A stretch of DNA of 29,109 nucleotides from an uncultured Lachnospiraceae bacterium (GTDB lineage: Bacteria > Bacillota > Clostridia > Lachnospirales > Lachnospiraceae), in assembly GCA_902783765.1 (NCBI GenBank), contig CACZSB010000044.1, positions 1 through 29,109 of the forward strand, read 5' to 3'. The notes under the pieces are model-generated. The model made no database searches and was not told the DNA's origin. It saw only the letters and a program-made list of their open reading frames with translations. Positions 7,735-15,676 of this stretch are shown here, one piece after another. The translations under genes and the position numbers were made by a program. The first letter of the stretch is position 1. The number at the start of each line of letters is the position of its first letter.

Positions 7735-8120
7735 TCCCGAACCTGGAGCATCTTTTCCAGTTTTCGTTCATGGCGGCTGTTGGCTTCCATCAAAGCGGTG
7801 AGCTCGTCGCAGCCCGGGGGCACATCCTTAAAGGAAAAACAGGTGGCAAAATCATAGCCGTCCTTGTGAAAATGCTGGCTGTCAAAGCCGGAAATATCGT
7901 AATGCTGACTGCTGCGGGCCGGTGCCTGCCGGTAGGTCTGAGGGACGATGCGGGGGGCATTTTGGGGCCGGCGCTGGGGCTGAGAGGAAGACTGGGGGGG
8001 CCGGTAGGGCGTATTATTGGAGGAACTGCTGCGATTGTTGTTATCGCCGTTCTTTTTTTGATTGTTTCGGAAGAAAAAAACATAAGCCATGATAATGATG
8101 AAAAAGTAAAAACCACCCAT
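7731..8120 (-). CDS. Small membrane-anchored low-complexity protein
   Basis: The 129-residue protein starts with MGGFYFFIIIMAYVFFF, a single N-terminal membrane helix or uncleaved signal anchor. A disordered linker rich in Asn, Ser, Pro, Gln and Arg follows (about 20-70), and then a short conserved-looking C-terminal part (HYDISGFDSQHFHKDGYDFATCFSF...). I do not recognise a family. An ORF start at a GTG (8129) exists, but ATG at 8120 is 8 bases after AGGAGG and is preferred. It follows glgB by 42 bases without a terminator, so it is probably co-transcribed with it. Its stop codon overlaps that of rsmI on the other strand. Confidence 0.7.
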   Translation of the reverse strand: MGGFYFFIIIMAYVFFFRNNQKKNGDNNNRSSSSNNTPYRPPQSSSQPQRRPQNAPRIVPQTYRQAPARSSQHYDISGFDSQHFHKDGYDFATCFSFKDVPPGCDELTALMEANSRHERKLEKMLQVRD

Positions 8121-8162
8121 GGGCACCACCTCCTTTTCAGTAATAATATTCTTTTTCTTTGC

Positions 8163-10037
8163 TTATTTCAAGCGCAGCACCGCCACGGAATAGCCCTTTA
8201 AGGGCAAGCTCAGGCTGTGGGGGCGGCCGTCACATTCGCTTTCCACGGACTGGAATACAAGGCGCTGGGCCGGAGTGCGGTAATATCCGTGAACATCGTC
8301 CAGCAAAAGCTCATAGCTGCCGGGGGCGGGCAGGCCCACCCGGTAATCCGGCCTGTCCACAGGGGTAAAATTAATCACAAAGACCAGGGGATGCTTTCTG
8401 CCCCGGGCAAAGCGGCAGAAGCTTAAAATGCTCCGGTCCCCGTCCTGGCAATTGATCCATTCGAAGCCATCCCAGCTCCCGTCCAAGGAATACATGGCCG
8501 GGTAGCGGCGGTACAGACTCAGCAGGCCGTGATAATAATGCTGGAGATCCCGGTGGCGCTCATCCGCCAAAAGGAACCAATCCAGCTCCCGGTCCTCGCT
8601 CCATTCCCGGCGCTGGCCGAATTCCTGGCCCATAAACAGCAATTTCTTGCCGGGATGCCCCATGAAAAAGGCGTAGGCGGCCTTTAATGAGGCAAACTTC
8701 TGACCCTCGCTGCCGGGCATTTTATCCCAAAGGGAGCGCTTTAGGTGAACCACCTCATCGTGGGAAAGCACCAGAATAAACTGCTCCGCCGTGGCATAAG
8801 TCATGCCGAAGGTGAGCTTGTTGTGGTGGAATTTCCGGAACAGGGGATCCTGGACCATATATTCCAGAAAATCGTGCATCCATCCCATATTCCACTTGTA
8901 GTCGAAGCCCAGGCCCCCCTCCTTGGGAGAACGGGTCACCCCCGCCCAGGCGGTGCTTTCCTCCGCCACAATAATGGCCCCGGGATGGCGCTGATGGACG
9001 ATGCTGTTCAGGTGCCGGAAGAATTCGATGGATTCCAGATTCTCCTTGCCCCCGTAGCGGTTTCGTACATAATTGCCTTCCTGGCGGCCGTAATCCAGAT
9101 ACAGCATGGAGGCCACCGCATCGGTGCGAAGGCCGTCCACATGGAATTCCTTGATCCAGTACAGGGCGTTGGCAATCAGGAAGTTGGACACCTGGGGGCG
9201 GCCCAAATCGAAGATCTTGGTGCCCCAGTGGGCGTGTTCGCCCCGGCGGGGATCCGCGTATTCATACAGGGGCGCCCCGTCAAAAACGGCCAGACCGTGG
9301 GCGTCCCGGGGGAAGTGGGCGGGGACCCAGTCTAAAATCACCCCGATGCCCCGCTGATGCATCTGATCCACAAAAAAGCGGAAATCATCAGGGTTGCCGT
9401 GGCGGGAGGTGGGGGCGTAATAGCCGCAGACCTGATAGCCCCAGGAGGCATCCAGGGGATATTCCGCAATGCCGATCAGCTCCACGTGGGTATAGCCCAT
9501 ATACTGGAGATAATCCCCCAGCCGCTGGGCCAGCTCCCGGTAGGAATAGTAGCTGGGATCGGCCCCGGGATGGCGCATCCAGGAGCCCAAATGGCATTCA
9601 TAAATGGACAGGGGCGCGCTATAGCCGTTGTGCTGCCGCTTTTCTGCCTGCCAGGCCTCATCGCCGAAAACATAATCCGACACAAAAAGCCGGGAGGCAG
9701 TGCCGGGCCTGAGCTCCGCATAGGAGGCATAGGGGTCCGCCTTTAAAATATGCTGATGTTCCTGGGTCAGGATATCGAATTTATAGAGCTGGCCTTCCTG
9801 GGCCTCGGGGATAAAGCAGATGAAGATGCCGCTGTCATCCACCCGCATCATGGGATTTCTGGCATTGTTCCAGCCGTTGAAATCCCCCACCACGGAAACC
9901 GCTCGGGCATGGGGAGCCCATAGGGCAAAGAAAAATCCGTCCACGCCGCCCACCTGGCAGGCATGGGCCCCCAGCTTGTTGTAGATCTCGTAATGGGTTC
10001 CCTGTGCAAAGAGATAGATATCGTAATCAGAAATCAT
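8163..10037 (-). CDS. glgB: 1,4-alpha-glucan branching enzyme (GH13)
   Basis: The 624-residue GH13 enzyme has an N-terminal CBM48-type domain (FALWAPHARAVSVVGDFNGW, 37-56) and the catalytic (beta/alpha)8 barrel. The nucleophile is Asp306 in DGLRTDAVASM, the acid/base is Glu359 in VAEESTAW, and the transition-state Asp427 lies in LSHDEVV. It makes alpha-1,6 branches in glycogen. Compared with long GlgB forms it lacks the extra N-terminal module. The open frame extends upstream to 10208, but ATG 10037 follows AAGGAG by 6 bases, and the promoter lies inside the upstream extension, so the shorter start is chosen. No other glycogen gene is adjacent. Confidence 0.96.
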   Translation of the reverse strand: MISDYDIYLFAQGTHYEIYNKLGAHACQVGGVDGFFFALWAPHARAVSVVGDFNGWNNARNPMMRVDDSGIFICFIPEAQEGQLYKFDILTQEHQHILKADPYASYAELRPGTASRLFVSDYVFGDEAWQAEKRQHNGYSAPLSIYECHLGSWMRHPGADPSYYSYRELAQRLGDYLQYMGYTHVELIGIAEYPLDASWGYQVCGYYAPTSRHGNPDDFRFFVDQMHQRGIGVILDWVPAHFPRDAHGLAVFDGAPLYEYADPRRGEHAHWGTKIFDLGRPQVSNFLIANALYWIKEFHVDGLRTDAVASMLYLDYGRQEGNYVRNRYGGKENLESIEFFRHLNSIVHQRHPGAIIVAEESTAWAGVTRSPKEGGLGFDYKWNMGWMHDFLEYMVQDPLFRKFHHNKLTFGMTYATAEQFILVLSHDEVVHLKRSLWDKMPGSEGQKFASLKAAYAFFMGHPGKKLLFMGQEFGQRREWSEDRELDWFLLADERHRDLQHYYHGLLSLYRRYPAMYSLDGSWDGFEWINCQDGDRSILSFCRFARGRKHPLVFVINFTPVDRPDYRVGLPAPGSYELLLDDVHGYYRTPAQRLVFQSVESECDGRPHSLSLPLKGYSVAVLRLK

Positions 10038-10061
10038 ATTATGCTCCTTGTAGACAATCAT

Positions 10062-10091
10062 ATCATATCCCAAAACCGGGCCAAAAGTAAA
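10062..10091 (-). promoter_or_regulatory. Probable promoter of glgB
   Basis: On the minus strand, TTTACT (complement 10086-10091) and TATGAT (complement 10062-10067) are separated by 18 bases. A second overlapping TATGAT occurs at 10057-10062. It sits 25 bases ahead of the glgB start codon. Confidence 0.5.
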
Positions 10092-10181
10092 GACAGGGAA
10101 GAAGAAAAAAGCATGAAGAAATCGTGAACAAGGGACGGGAGAAAAAAGAGAAAAAGGACGCGGATGGTGTCGCCTAAGGTC

Positions 10182-10211
10182 TTGACATGCCAGGCAAGGC
10201 GACGTCATAAT
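10182..10211 (+). promoter_or_regulatory. Promoter of the Tad pilus operon with operator-like palindrome
   Basis: A perfect TTGACA (10182-10187) and CATAAT (10206-10211) are separated by 18 bases. A 17-base near-palindrome, GACGTCAT-A-ATGATGTC (10201-10217, one mismatched pair), covers the -10 box. This is a good position for a repressor site. The leader to the first gene at 10309 is about 90 bases. Confidence 0.7.
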
Positions 10212-10279
10212 GATGTCATCTGACGAAGCCCTGTTGGGGCAAAAAGAATTCCCTAAAAGAAATGAATAAAACCCATAGT

Positions 10280-10291
10280 GGCCTTCGGGCC
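10280..10291 (+). other. UUCG hairpin in the Tad operon leader
   Basis: GGCC-TTCG-GGCC is a short, very stable tetraloop hairpin located about 10 bases upstream of the GGAAAGG ribosome binding site of the first pilus gene. A second small hairpin (GCCC-TGTTG-GGGC, near 10225-10240) lies upstream. No known riboswitch class was recognised in this leader. Confidence 0.5.
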
Positions 10292-10308
10292 GCCGGAAAG
10301 GATTATTT

Positions 10309-11268
10309 ATGCAGGATAAATGCCTGATTATTTATTATCCCGATGCTGTTTTTGTAAGCCGTTTTTGTGCCTATCTGGAAAAGAAGCTGTCCCTGCCCCT
10401 GCGCTGCCGGGGATTCTGGGAGCCGGAAGCATTTTTGAAGGCACTGGATACGGGGGAAGGGGATTTGATTCTGGCCCCGCCGGATATGCGGCTGCCGGAG
10501 GGGGCGGGTCCCCGGCTGGTATTTACAGAATCGGCGGAGGCCCTGTCTTCGGAGGAACTGCCTCTGTACCGCAGCATGGACCGGCAGATTAAAACCATTT
10601 TAGCCAGGCTGGATTTTTCCGCCCCCAAAGAGGGGGACAGTGATTGCCGGATCATTGGTTTTTATTCCCCGGTCCACGGCGCCGGCCAGAGCGTCAGCGC
10701 CATTTTGATGGGTATGGTTTTAGCGGAAAAATCCCCCACACTGTTGGTGAATCTGGAGCGTTTTTCCGGCCTGGGACAGCTGCTGCCCCAGGGGGAGGGC
10801 AGTTTGTCGGATTTGCTGTATTATGCCCGGGTCCGGCAGGATTTACAAAGTCTGGGTCCGGAGACCGCCCAATACTTCGGCCCCCTGGCCTTTATTCCCC
10901 CCGTCCGGGAGGCGGGAGATTTGGAGGAAGCGGGGTCCGAGACCCTTTCCTTTTTACTGGAAGAACTGAAGCATTGCGGCCTGTACCGTTATATTTTGGT
11001 GGATGTGGGGGAGGGGGCCGGCCCGGTGCTGCCCCTGCTTTCCCTTTGCCACAGTATTTATGTGCCGGTGCGGGAGGACGATCTGGCCCTGGCCAAGCTG
11101 GCGGAATGGGAAGATTATCTGGCGGAGCAGGGGGCCGGCGTCATTAAAAGCCGGCTTAAAACCTTCCGGCTTCCCACCCCGGGTCCCGAGGAAATGACGG
11201 AGTATCGGGAGCTTAGGCACATGGCCTGGGGCCGGACCATTCGGGCCCTGGCGGAGGGGGAAAAATGA
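10309..11268 (+). CDS. tadZ: TadZ/CpaE-like pilus-positioning ParA family protein
   Basis: The 319-residue protein has an N-terminal receiver-like alpha/beta part (1-100) and a MinD/ParA-like ATPase part (about 113-315). The usual GKGGxGKS/T loop is degenerate (SPVHGAGQSV, 121-129, with no invariant Lys in the last loop position), as in several TadZ/CpaE proteins. YILVDVGEGAGPVLPLL matches the Walker B/DxxxG region. In Tad systems this protein localises the pilus machine at the cell envelope. It is the first gene of the operon and overlaps cpaF by 4 bases. ATG 10309 has GGAAAGG upstream. Confidence 0.8.
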   Translation: MQDKCLIIYYPDAVFVSRFCAYLEKKLSLPLRCRGFWEPEAFLKALDTGEGDLILAPPDMRLPEGAGPRLVFTESAEALSSEELPLYRSMDRQIKTILARLDFSAPKEGDSDCRIIGFYSPVHGAGQSVSAILMGMVLAEKSPTLLVNLERFSGLGQLLPQGEGSLSDLLYYARVRQDLQSLGPETAQYFGPLAFIPPVREAGDLEEAGSETLSFLLEELKHCGLYRYILVDVGEGAGPVLPLLSLCHSIYVPVREDDLALAKLAEWEDYLAEQGAGVIKSRLKTFRLPTPGPEEMTEYRELRHMAWGRTIRALAEGEK

Positions 11269-12494
11269 AGGAAGAATTAAAGGCCCTGCGCCGGGAAATT
11301 GCCGCAGAGCTTACGGATACGGCCCCCACGGAGGCATTGTTGTACGGGGCCATTGACCGGGCCCTGATCCGTCTGGGCCGCAGCCGCCGGCTGGGGGTTC
11401 GGGAAAAGGAAATCTGCCGCAAGCAGTTATATGATTCTTTCCGGGGCATGGATATTTTGCAGCCCCTGCTGGAGGACGAAAGCATCACGGAGATTATGGT
11501 AAACGGCCCCGGCGCCATTTATGTGGAGCAGGGCAGCCGGATGAGCCGCTGGGAACGGAGTTTTGGAGAGCGGGAAGCGTTGGACGATGTAATACAGATT
11601 ATGGCCGCCAGCGTGAACCGTATCGTGAATACCGCCTCTCCCATTGCGGATTTGAGACTGGAGGACGGATCCCGGGTCAATATCGTGCTGCCCCCCGCAG
11701 CTCCGGAGGGTCCGGTGATGACTATACGGAAGTTTTTTCGGGAGCCCCTGACCATGGAAAGGCTTTTAGCCCTGGGGGCGCTGGGGCCCCAGGCGGCCCG
11801 CTTTTTGGAGCATGCGGTGCGCTGCGGTTGCAATATTTTTATCAGCGGGGGCACCGGCTCCGGAAAAACCACGTTTTTGAATGCACTTTCCGCCTTTATT
11901 CCTCCGGAGGAACGGGTGATTACCATAGAGGATTCCCTGGAATTGCAGCTTCAGGGCCTGCCCAATCTGGTGCGGCTGGAGACCCGGAATGCCAATTTGG
12001 AGGGGACAGGCATAATCAGTATCCGGGATTTGATCCGCACGGCCCTTCGGATGCGGCCCAACCGCATCGTGGTGGGAGAGGTCCGGGGGGAAGAAGCCCT
12101 GGATATGCTTCAGGCTATGAATACGGGGCATCGTGGCTCCCTGTCCACCGGCCATGCCAACAGCGCAGCCAATATGCTATCCCGCTTGGAGACCATGGTG
12201 CTCATGGGCGGCGAGCTGCCCCTCACGGCCATTCGCGCACAGATCGCCTCGGCCCTGGATCTGATGATCCATCTGGGGCGGCTCCCCGGCGGGGGACGGA
12301 GCCTGCTCTCCATCGATGAAATAAGCGGATATGAAGAAGGGAGGATTAAGCTCAATGGCATTTTCCGATATGAGCGAAAGGCTGGTCTCGTTTTTACGGG
12401 GCATCAGCCGCAGAATACGGAAAAATGGGAGGAGGTCTACGGCGCTTTACCCCGCTTTGATGCAGGCGGGAGCTTCCGGCTGGAACCCTGTTAA
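11265..12494 (+). CDS. cpaF: CpaF/TadA family pilus assembly ATPase
   Basis: The 409-residue type II/IV secretion ATPase has a helical N-terminal domain (LLEDESITEIMVNGPGAIYVEQG, 68-90), Walker A GGTGSGKTT (195-203, Lys201), an Asp box (VITIEDSLELQLQ), the RPNRIVVGEVRGEEALDML Walker B region (264-282), and the His box TGHRGSLSTGHANSA. It is a hexameric cytoplasmic motor powering Flp pilus extension and possibly retraction. It overlaps tadZ by 4 bases upstream, and the next gene may start within its last 140 bases. Confidence 0.95.
   Translation: MKEELKALRREIAAELTDTAPTEALLYGAIDRALIRLGRSRRLGVREKEICRKQLYDSFRGMDILQPLLEDESITEIMVNGPGAIYVEQGSRMSRWERSFGEREALDDVIQIMAASVNRIVNTASPIADLRLEDGSRVNIVLPPAAPEGPVMTIRKFFREPLTMERLLALGALGPQAARFLEHAVRCGCNIFISGGTGSGKTTFLNALSAFIPPEERVITIEDSLELQLQGLPNLVRLETRNANLEGTGIISIRDLIRTALRMRPNRIVVGEVRGEEALDMLQAMNTGHRGSLSTGHANSAANMLSRLETMVLMGGELPLTAIRAQIASALDLMIHLGRLPGGGRSLLSIDEISGYEEGRIKLNGIFRYERKAGLVFTGHQPQNTEKWEEVYGALPRFDAGGSFRLEPC
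12339..12344 (+). promoter_or_regulatory. Ribosome binding site inside cpaF that could set the tadB start
   Basis: GGGAGG lies 10 bases before ATG 12355, in the coding region of cpaF and in a different frame. It is the only purine-rich site near any in-frame ATG of the TadB gene. Confidence 0.45.
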
Positions 12495-13293
12495 GCAGGA
12501 GGCGGGAAAGAAGCGCCTGTGGCTCAAAGAGCTTCGGCTTTTGCCCCAGGCAGCGTATCCCCCCTTTCGCAGCGGAAAAAAGGAGGACAGCCTCTTGCTG
12601 GCGGGGGGTGCGGCACTGGGTTTTCTGGCAGCGCTTTTATTCTTCAGACAGGGCCCGGCCCTGGGCATCCTGCCCCTGATAGGCGCCTTCGGCCTGCTGG
12701 TTTTTGGCCGAAAGAAAATCGCCCTGGCCCGGAAAAACCGTATGAGTGGGGAGCTTCGGGATTATCTGGTTTCCGTCCTTTCCTTCTTGCGGGCGGGTTA
12801 TGCCCTGGAAAATGCCATGATCGGGGCCCAGGGGGAAATCAGCGGGATGTATGGAGCGGACAGTCTGATGGGCCGGGAAGCGCTGCGGATGAGCAATCTT
12901 TTGAAGCTTCAGCACACCCCGGAACAGCTGTGGCGGGATTTTGGAGCCCGCAGCGGCCTGCCGGAGGGGGAGCAGATGGCCCGAATTGTGCAGGTGGCCA
13001 AGCGTCAGGGCGGGGATTACCTGCCGGTGCTGAAGTCGGTGGTGCGAATGATGGATGAGCAGCTTTCCCTAAAGCGGGAAATTGCCGCCCTGCTGGCGGG
13101 CCAGCGCCTGGAATATTATGTGATGTGCCTGGTCCCGGCGGGGATGCTGCTATATCTGAATCTCAGTGCCCCGGACATGACGGCCTATCTGTACCGGGAC
13201 AGTGGCCCCCTGATCATGAGCGCCTTTCTGCTGTGCTACGCCGCCGCCGTCCTGTGGGGAGACAGGATCCTGGAAAAAAGTTATGAGGCTTAA
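12355..13293 (+). CDS. tadB: TadB-like pilus inner-membrane platform protein
   Basis: The protein has about 312 residues if begun at ATG 12355. Two hydrophobic helices (LLLAGGAALGFLAALLFF and ALGILPLIGAFGLLVF) are followed by a type II secretion F domain (about 125-260: RDYLVSVLSFLRAGYALENAM ... EQMARIVQVAKRQGGDYLPVLKSVVRMM) and two further C-terminal helices. TadB with TadC forms the membrane platform driven by CpaF. The start is uncertain: from ATG 12355 the gene would overlap cpaF by 140 bases in another frame. The conserved part begins only after 12494, so a non-AUG start near 12517-12541 is possible. It overlaps tadC by 11 bases. Confidence 0.8.
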   Translation: MAFSDMSERLVSFLRGISRRIRKNGRRSTALYPALMQAGASGWNPVKQEAGKKRLWLKELRLLPQAAYPPFRSGKKEDSLLLAGGAALGFLAALLFFRQGPALGILPLIGAFGLLVFGRKKIALARKNRMSGELRDYLVSVLSFLRAGYALENAMIGAQGEISGMYGADSLMGREALRMSNLLKLQHTPEQLWRDFGARSGLPEGEQMARIVQVAKRQGGDYLPVLKSVVRMMDEQLSLKREIAALLAGQRLEYYVMCLVPAGMLLYLNLSAPDMTAYLYRDSGPLIMSAFLLCYAAAVLWGDRILEKSYEA

Positions 13294-13942
13294 AAAGGAT
13301 CCGATCATGGCCGCCCTGATGGGGGCCGCAGGGCTTTTGGCCTTTGCGTATCTCAGCAGCCGGGGCCGAAGCAGGGAGGGATTGCTTTTGATGCTGGCCG
13401 GCTTTGCCGGGGCGGGGGCCCTTTGGTATCTTCCCATTCAAAGGGCGCAGGAGGCCCGGGAAAAAAGAAAGGAAGCCCTGGCTCGGGATTACAGTCAAAT
13501 GGTGACCCTGCTCAGTTTATATATGAGTGCCGGACTGACTCTCCGCAGCAGCTGGGAACATCTGGTGCGGCAGTATCAGGAGGATCGTGCCCAGGGCAGC
13601 GGGGAAAAGGTGGTTTATGAAGAAATGCTGATCACCTGGCGGGAGCTCAAGGGCGGTCTGTATGAGGACCGGGCCTATGGGGCCTTCGGACGCCGCTGCG
13701 GCCTGCCGGAATACTTGCGGCTGGGGGGCATGCTGGAAACCTATGTGCAGCAGGGGAATCGGGAGCTTTTATTGCTTTTGGAGCAGGAGGCCGCCGCCAG
13801 TTTGACCCAGGCCCTGCAGACGGTGCGGAAAAAGGGCGAACAGACCGGCACCAGGCTGCTGCTGCCCCTGCTGCTGCTTTTTGCAGTGACTCTGCTCATG
13901 GTAATGGTGCCTGCCATGCTCAGTATGCAGGCATCGGTATAA
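13283..13942 (+). CDS. tadC: TadC-like pilus inner-membrane platform protein
   Basis: The 219-residue protein has two N-terminal hydrophobic helices (AALMGAAGLLAFAYL, GLLLMLAGFAGAGALWYLP), a T2SSF-type cytoplasmic helical domain (about 65-185, with YSQMVTLLSLYMSAGLTLRSSW and GRRCGLPEYLRLGGMLETYVQQG), and a C-terminal helix (LLLPLLLLFAVTLLMVMVPA). It pairs with TadB to form the pilus platform. It starts 11 bases inside the end of tadB. The strong AGGAGG of the following pilin gene lies directly downstream of its stop. Confidence 0.88.
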   Translation: MRLKKDPIMAALMGAAGLLAFAYLSSRGRSREGLLLMLAGFAGAGALWYLPIQRAQEAREKRKEALARDYSQMVTLLSLYMSAGLTLRSSWEHLVRQYQEDRAQGSGEKVVYEEMLITWRELKGGLYEDRAYGAFGRRCGLPEYLRLGGMLETYVQQGNRELLLLLEQEAAASLTQALQTVRKKGEQTGTRLLLPLLLLFAVTLLMVMVPAMLSMQASV

Positions 13943-13956
13943 AAAGGAGGTATGAA

Positions 13957-14142
13957 ATGGAGAACAAAAGGATGAATCTGAAACAAATCCTGGCGGACGA
14001 TTCCGGGGTAGGGGTGGTGGAAATCATCCTGATTTTGGTGGTGCTGATCGCCCTGGTGGTGATTTTTAAAGATCAGCTCACCGCCATTGTGGAAAGCGTC
14101 TTCGGCGGCATCAACAGCGGTGTGGAACACATCGTACAATGA
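13957..14142 (+). CDS. Flp1-like pilin
   Basis: This is a 61-residue prepilin. A short charged leader (residues 1-17) ends in Gly17, followed by VGVVEIILILVVLIALVVIF with Glu22 at position +5, the pattern cut by A24 prepilin peptidases. The remaining 20 residues are a short soluble tail. It fits the Flp1-like family found in clostridial Tad loci and is the best candidate for the major pilin. It has the strongest ribosome binding site in the operon (AGGAGG, 6 bases before the ATG), consistent with high expression. It overlaps the next gene by 4 bases. Confidence 0.9.
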   Translation: MENKRMNLKQILADDSGVGVVEIILILVVLIALVVIFKDQLTAIVESVFGGINSGVEHIVQ

Positions 14143-15671
14143 AGCGGCTGGCCGGACAAGTAAGCGTTTTTCTGGCGCTGGCGGGTATTTTGCTCCTGGG
14201 GCTTTTCGGGGCCTGCCTGGAAAGCTCCCGGGTAGCCCTGATGGACTATTTGGTGGAGCAGGCAGCCCATTCCTCCATCCAGTCGATTTTTGCGGCGTAT
14301 CAGGGGGAGGTGAAGCGGGAATATGGTCTGCTGCTGGCCCGGGGCCGGCGGAACGGAAGCCTTAGCTGGCCCCAGGAGGCCCTTCATTATGCGGAAAAGT
14401 ACCTGGATCCCGGTGCAGGGACCCTGGCGCTGGCGGGGGACCGAATTTTATTGGAAGATATCAACGGCAGCGCCTTGGACAGTTTGTTCATCACCGACGC
14501 AGGCGGGCGGGTTTTTGCGGATGAGGTCCTGGGTTATATGAAAACCGCGGGACTGAGCCTGCTGCTACAGGAATTCCTGGAACGGCTGGGTCTTTACAGC
14601 CAGGAAGAGGGGCTCAGCTTTGTGACCTCTCTTCAGGAAATGCTGGGGGATAAGGAAAAGAGTCCGGACAGCCTGCTGCTTAATTACCAAAACCTTCGGG
14701 AGGAGGTGGAGGCCCTTCAGGAAGCCGCGGCTGCGGTGGGAGGCGGTGACGACACAAAGCCGGGGGAGCCCCCCGCCAATCCCGCCCCGGAAACGCCACC
14801 CCCGGGAGAATTAAAAAGCGATTTACTGGAACAGATCAAGGCCATTCAGGAAAACGGCCTGATTGCGGTGATTACCGGCAGCGAGACCCTTTCCCGCTAT
14901 TCCTGGGAGGATCCCGCCTTGCCCAGCCTACAGCCCGGGGCCTTGGACTCCGGGGCCTCCATCTCTTTGCTGGAGCATTTTCTCCTGGGAGAATACCTGA
15001 TGGGGAAAATGGGCAATTACACCGCTCGAAAAATGGGCGGAGGCCAGTATGAGGCGGAATATGTCATCAGCGGCAAGGACAATGACAAAAGCGCCTTTGA
15101 AACGGTGGTGGGCTGGATCCTGCTGATTCGTATGGGCTTTAATATGGCCTATCTGATGACGGATGCTGCCAAGCTGGCCCAGGCGGAGGCCGTGGCGGTG
15201 GCGGTGATGTCCGTGCTGGCCCTGCCCCAGCTGATTGCGGTGCTGAAATGGCTGCTGGTGGCCGCCTGGGCCCTGGCGGAAAGCATTGTGGATATGAAGG
15301 TGCTTTTAAAGGGCAAGAAAGAACCCCTGATTAAAAGTGCAGGCAGCTGGCAGCTGGCGGCTTTAAGCCTGGATTTATCCGCCGGGGAGGGAAGCACAGG
15401 CGGCCTTGGCTATGAGGATTATCTGCGGATCCTTTACTATCTGGGGGATCCCGCCACCCAGTGCTATCGGATGATGGATGTGATCCAGCGGCGGACGGCC
15501 CTGTCCGCCCCGGGATTTTTAATGAGTGATTATATGGTGTACGGGGAATGGTCTCTGACCGCAGATATCCCCTACCTGTATATACAGTCTCCCCTGCTTT
15601 TGCTGATCCGTGAGGGAGGCGGCAGCCGGAGATATGTTAAAAGGGCAGCCTATGCCTATGGAAGGAGGTGA
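14139..15671 (+). CDS. DUF5702-type pilus-associated membrane protein (TadG-like)
   Basis: The 510-residue protein has a basic N-terminus (MKRLAGQVSVFLALAGILLLGLFGACLESSR) that forms a pseudopilin-like helix with ESSR after it, a long extracytoplasmic region with a Pro-rich linker near 205-225 (PGEPPANPAPETPPPGE), and hydrophobic segments near 325-395. It is similar in layout to DUF5702 proteins that sit in this position in Lachnospiraceae Tad operons, and the function is unknown. It starts with a 4-base overlap with the pilin gene and ends in a GAAGGAGGTGA sequence that carries the ribosome binding site of the next gene. Confidence 0.75.
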   Translation: MKRLAGQVSVFLALAGILLLGLFGACLESSRVALMDYLVEQAAHSSIQSIFAAYQGEVKREYGLLLARGRRNGSLSWPQEALHYAEKYLDPGAGTLALAGDRILLEDINGSALDSLFITDAGGRVFADEVLGYMKTAGLSLLLQEFLERLGLYSQEEGLSFVTSLQEMLGDKEKSPDSLLLNYQNLREEVEALQEAAAAVGGGDDTKPGEPPANPAPETPPPGELKSDLLEQIKAIQENGLIAVITGSETLSRYSWEDPALPSLQPGALDSGASISLLEHFLLGEYLMGKMGNYTARKMGGGQYEAEYVISGKDNDKSAFETVVGWILLIRMGFNMAYLMTDAAKLAQAEAVAVAVMSVLALPQLIAVLKWLLVAAWALAESIVDMKVLLKGKKEPLIKSAGSWQLAALSLDLSAGEGSTGGLGYEDYLRILYYLGDPATQCYRMMDVIQRRTALSAPGFLMSDYMVYGEWSLTADIPYLYIQSPLLLLIREGGGSRRYVKRAAYAYGRR

Positions 15672-15676
15672 GGAGT

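Noticed and set aside
10038..10208. 57-codon N-terminal extension of GlgB
   Set aside because: It contains the glgB promoter and has no ribosome binding site. The family N-terminus begins at the ATG at 10037.
10212..10308. Possible c-di-GMP or preQ1 riboswitch ahead of the Tad operon
   Set aside because: None of the conserved sequence cores of these classes could be found. Only two small hairpins are present.
15668..15676. GTG 15668 as start of the TadE-like protein
   Set aside because: It falls at the edge of the AGGAGG site itself. ATG 15677 has the right spacing.
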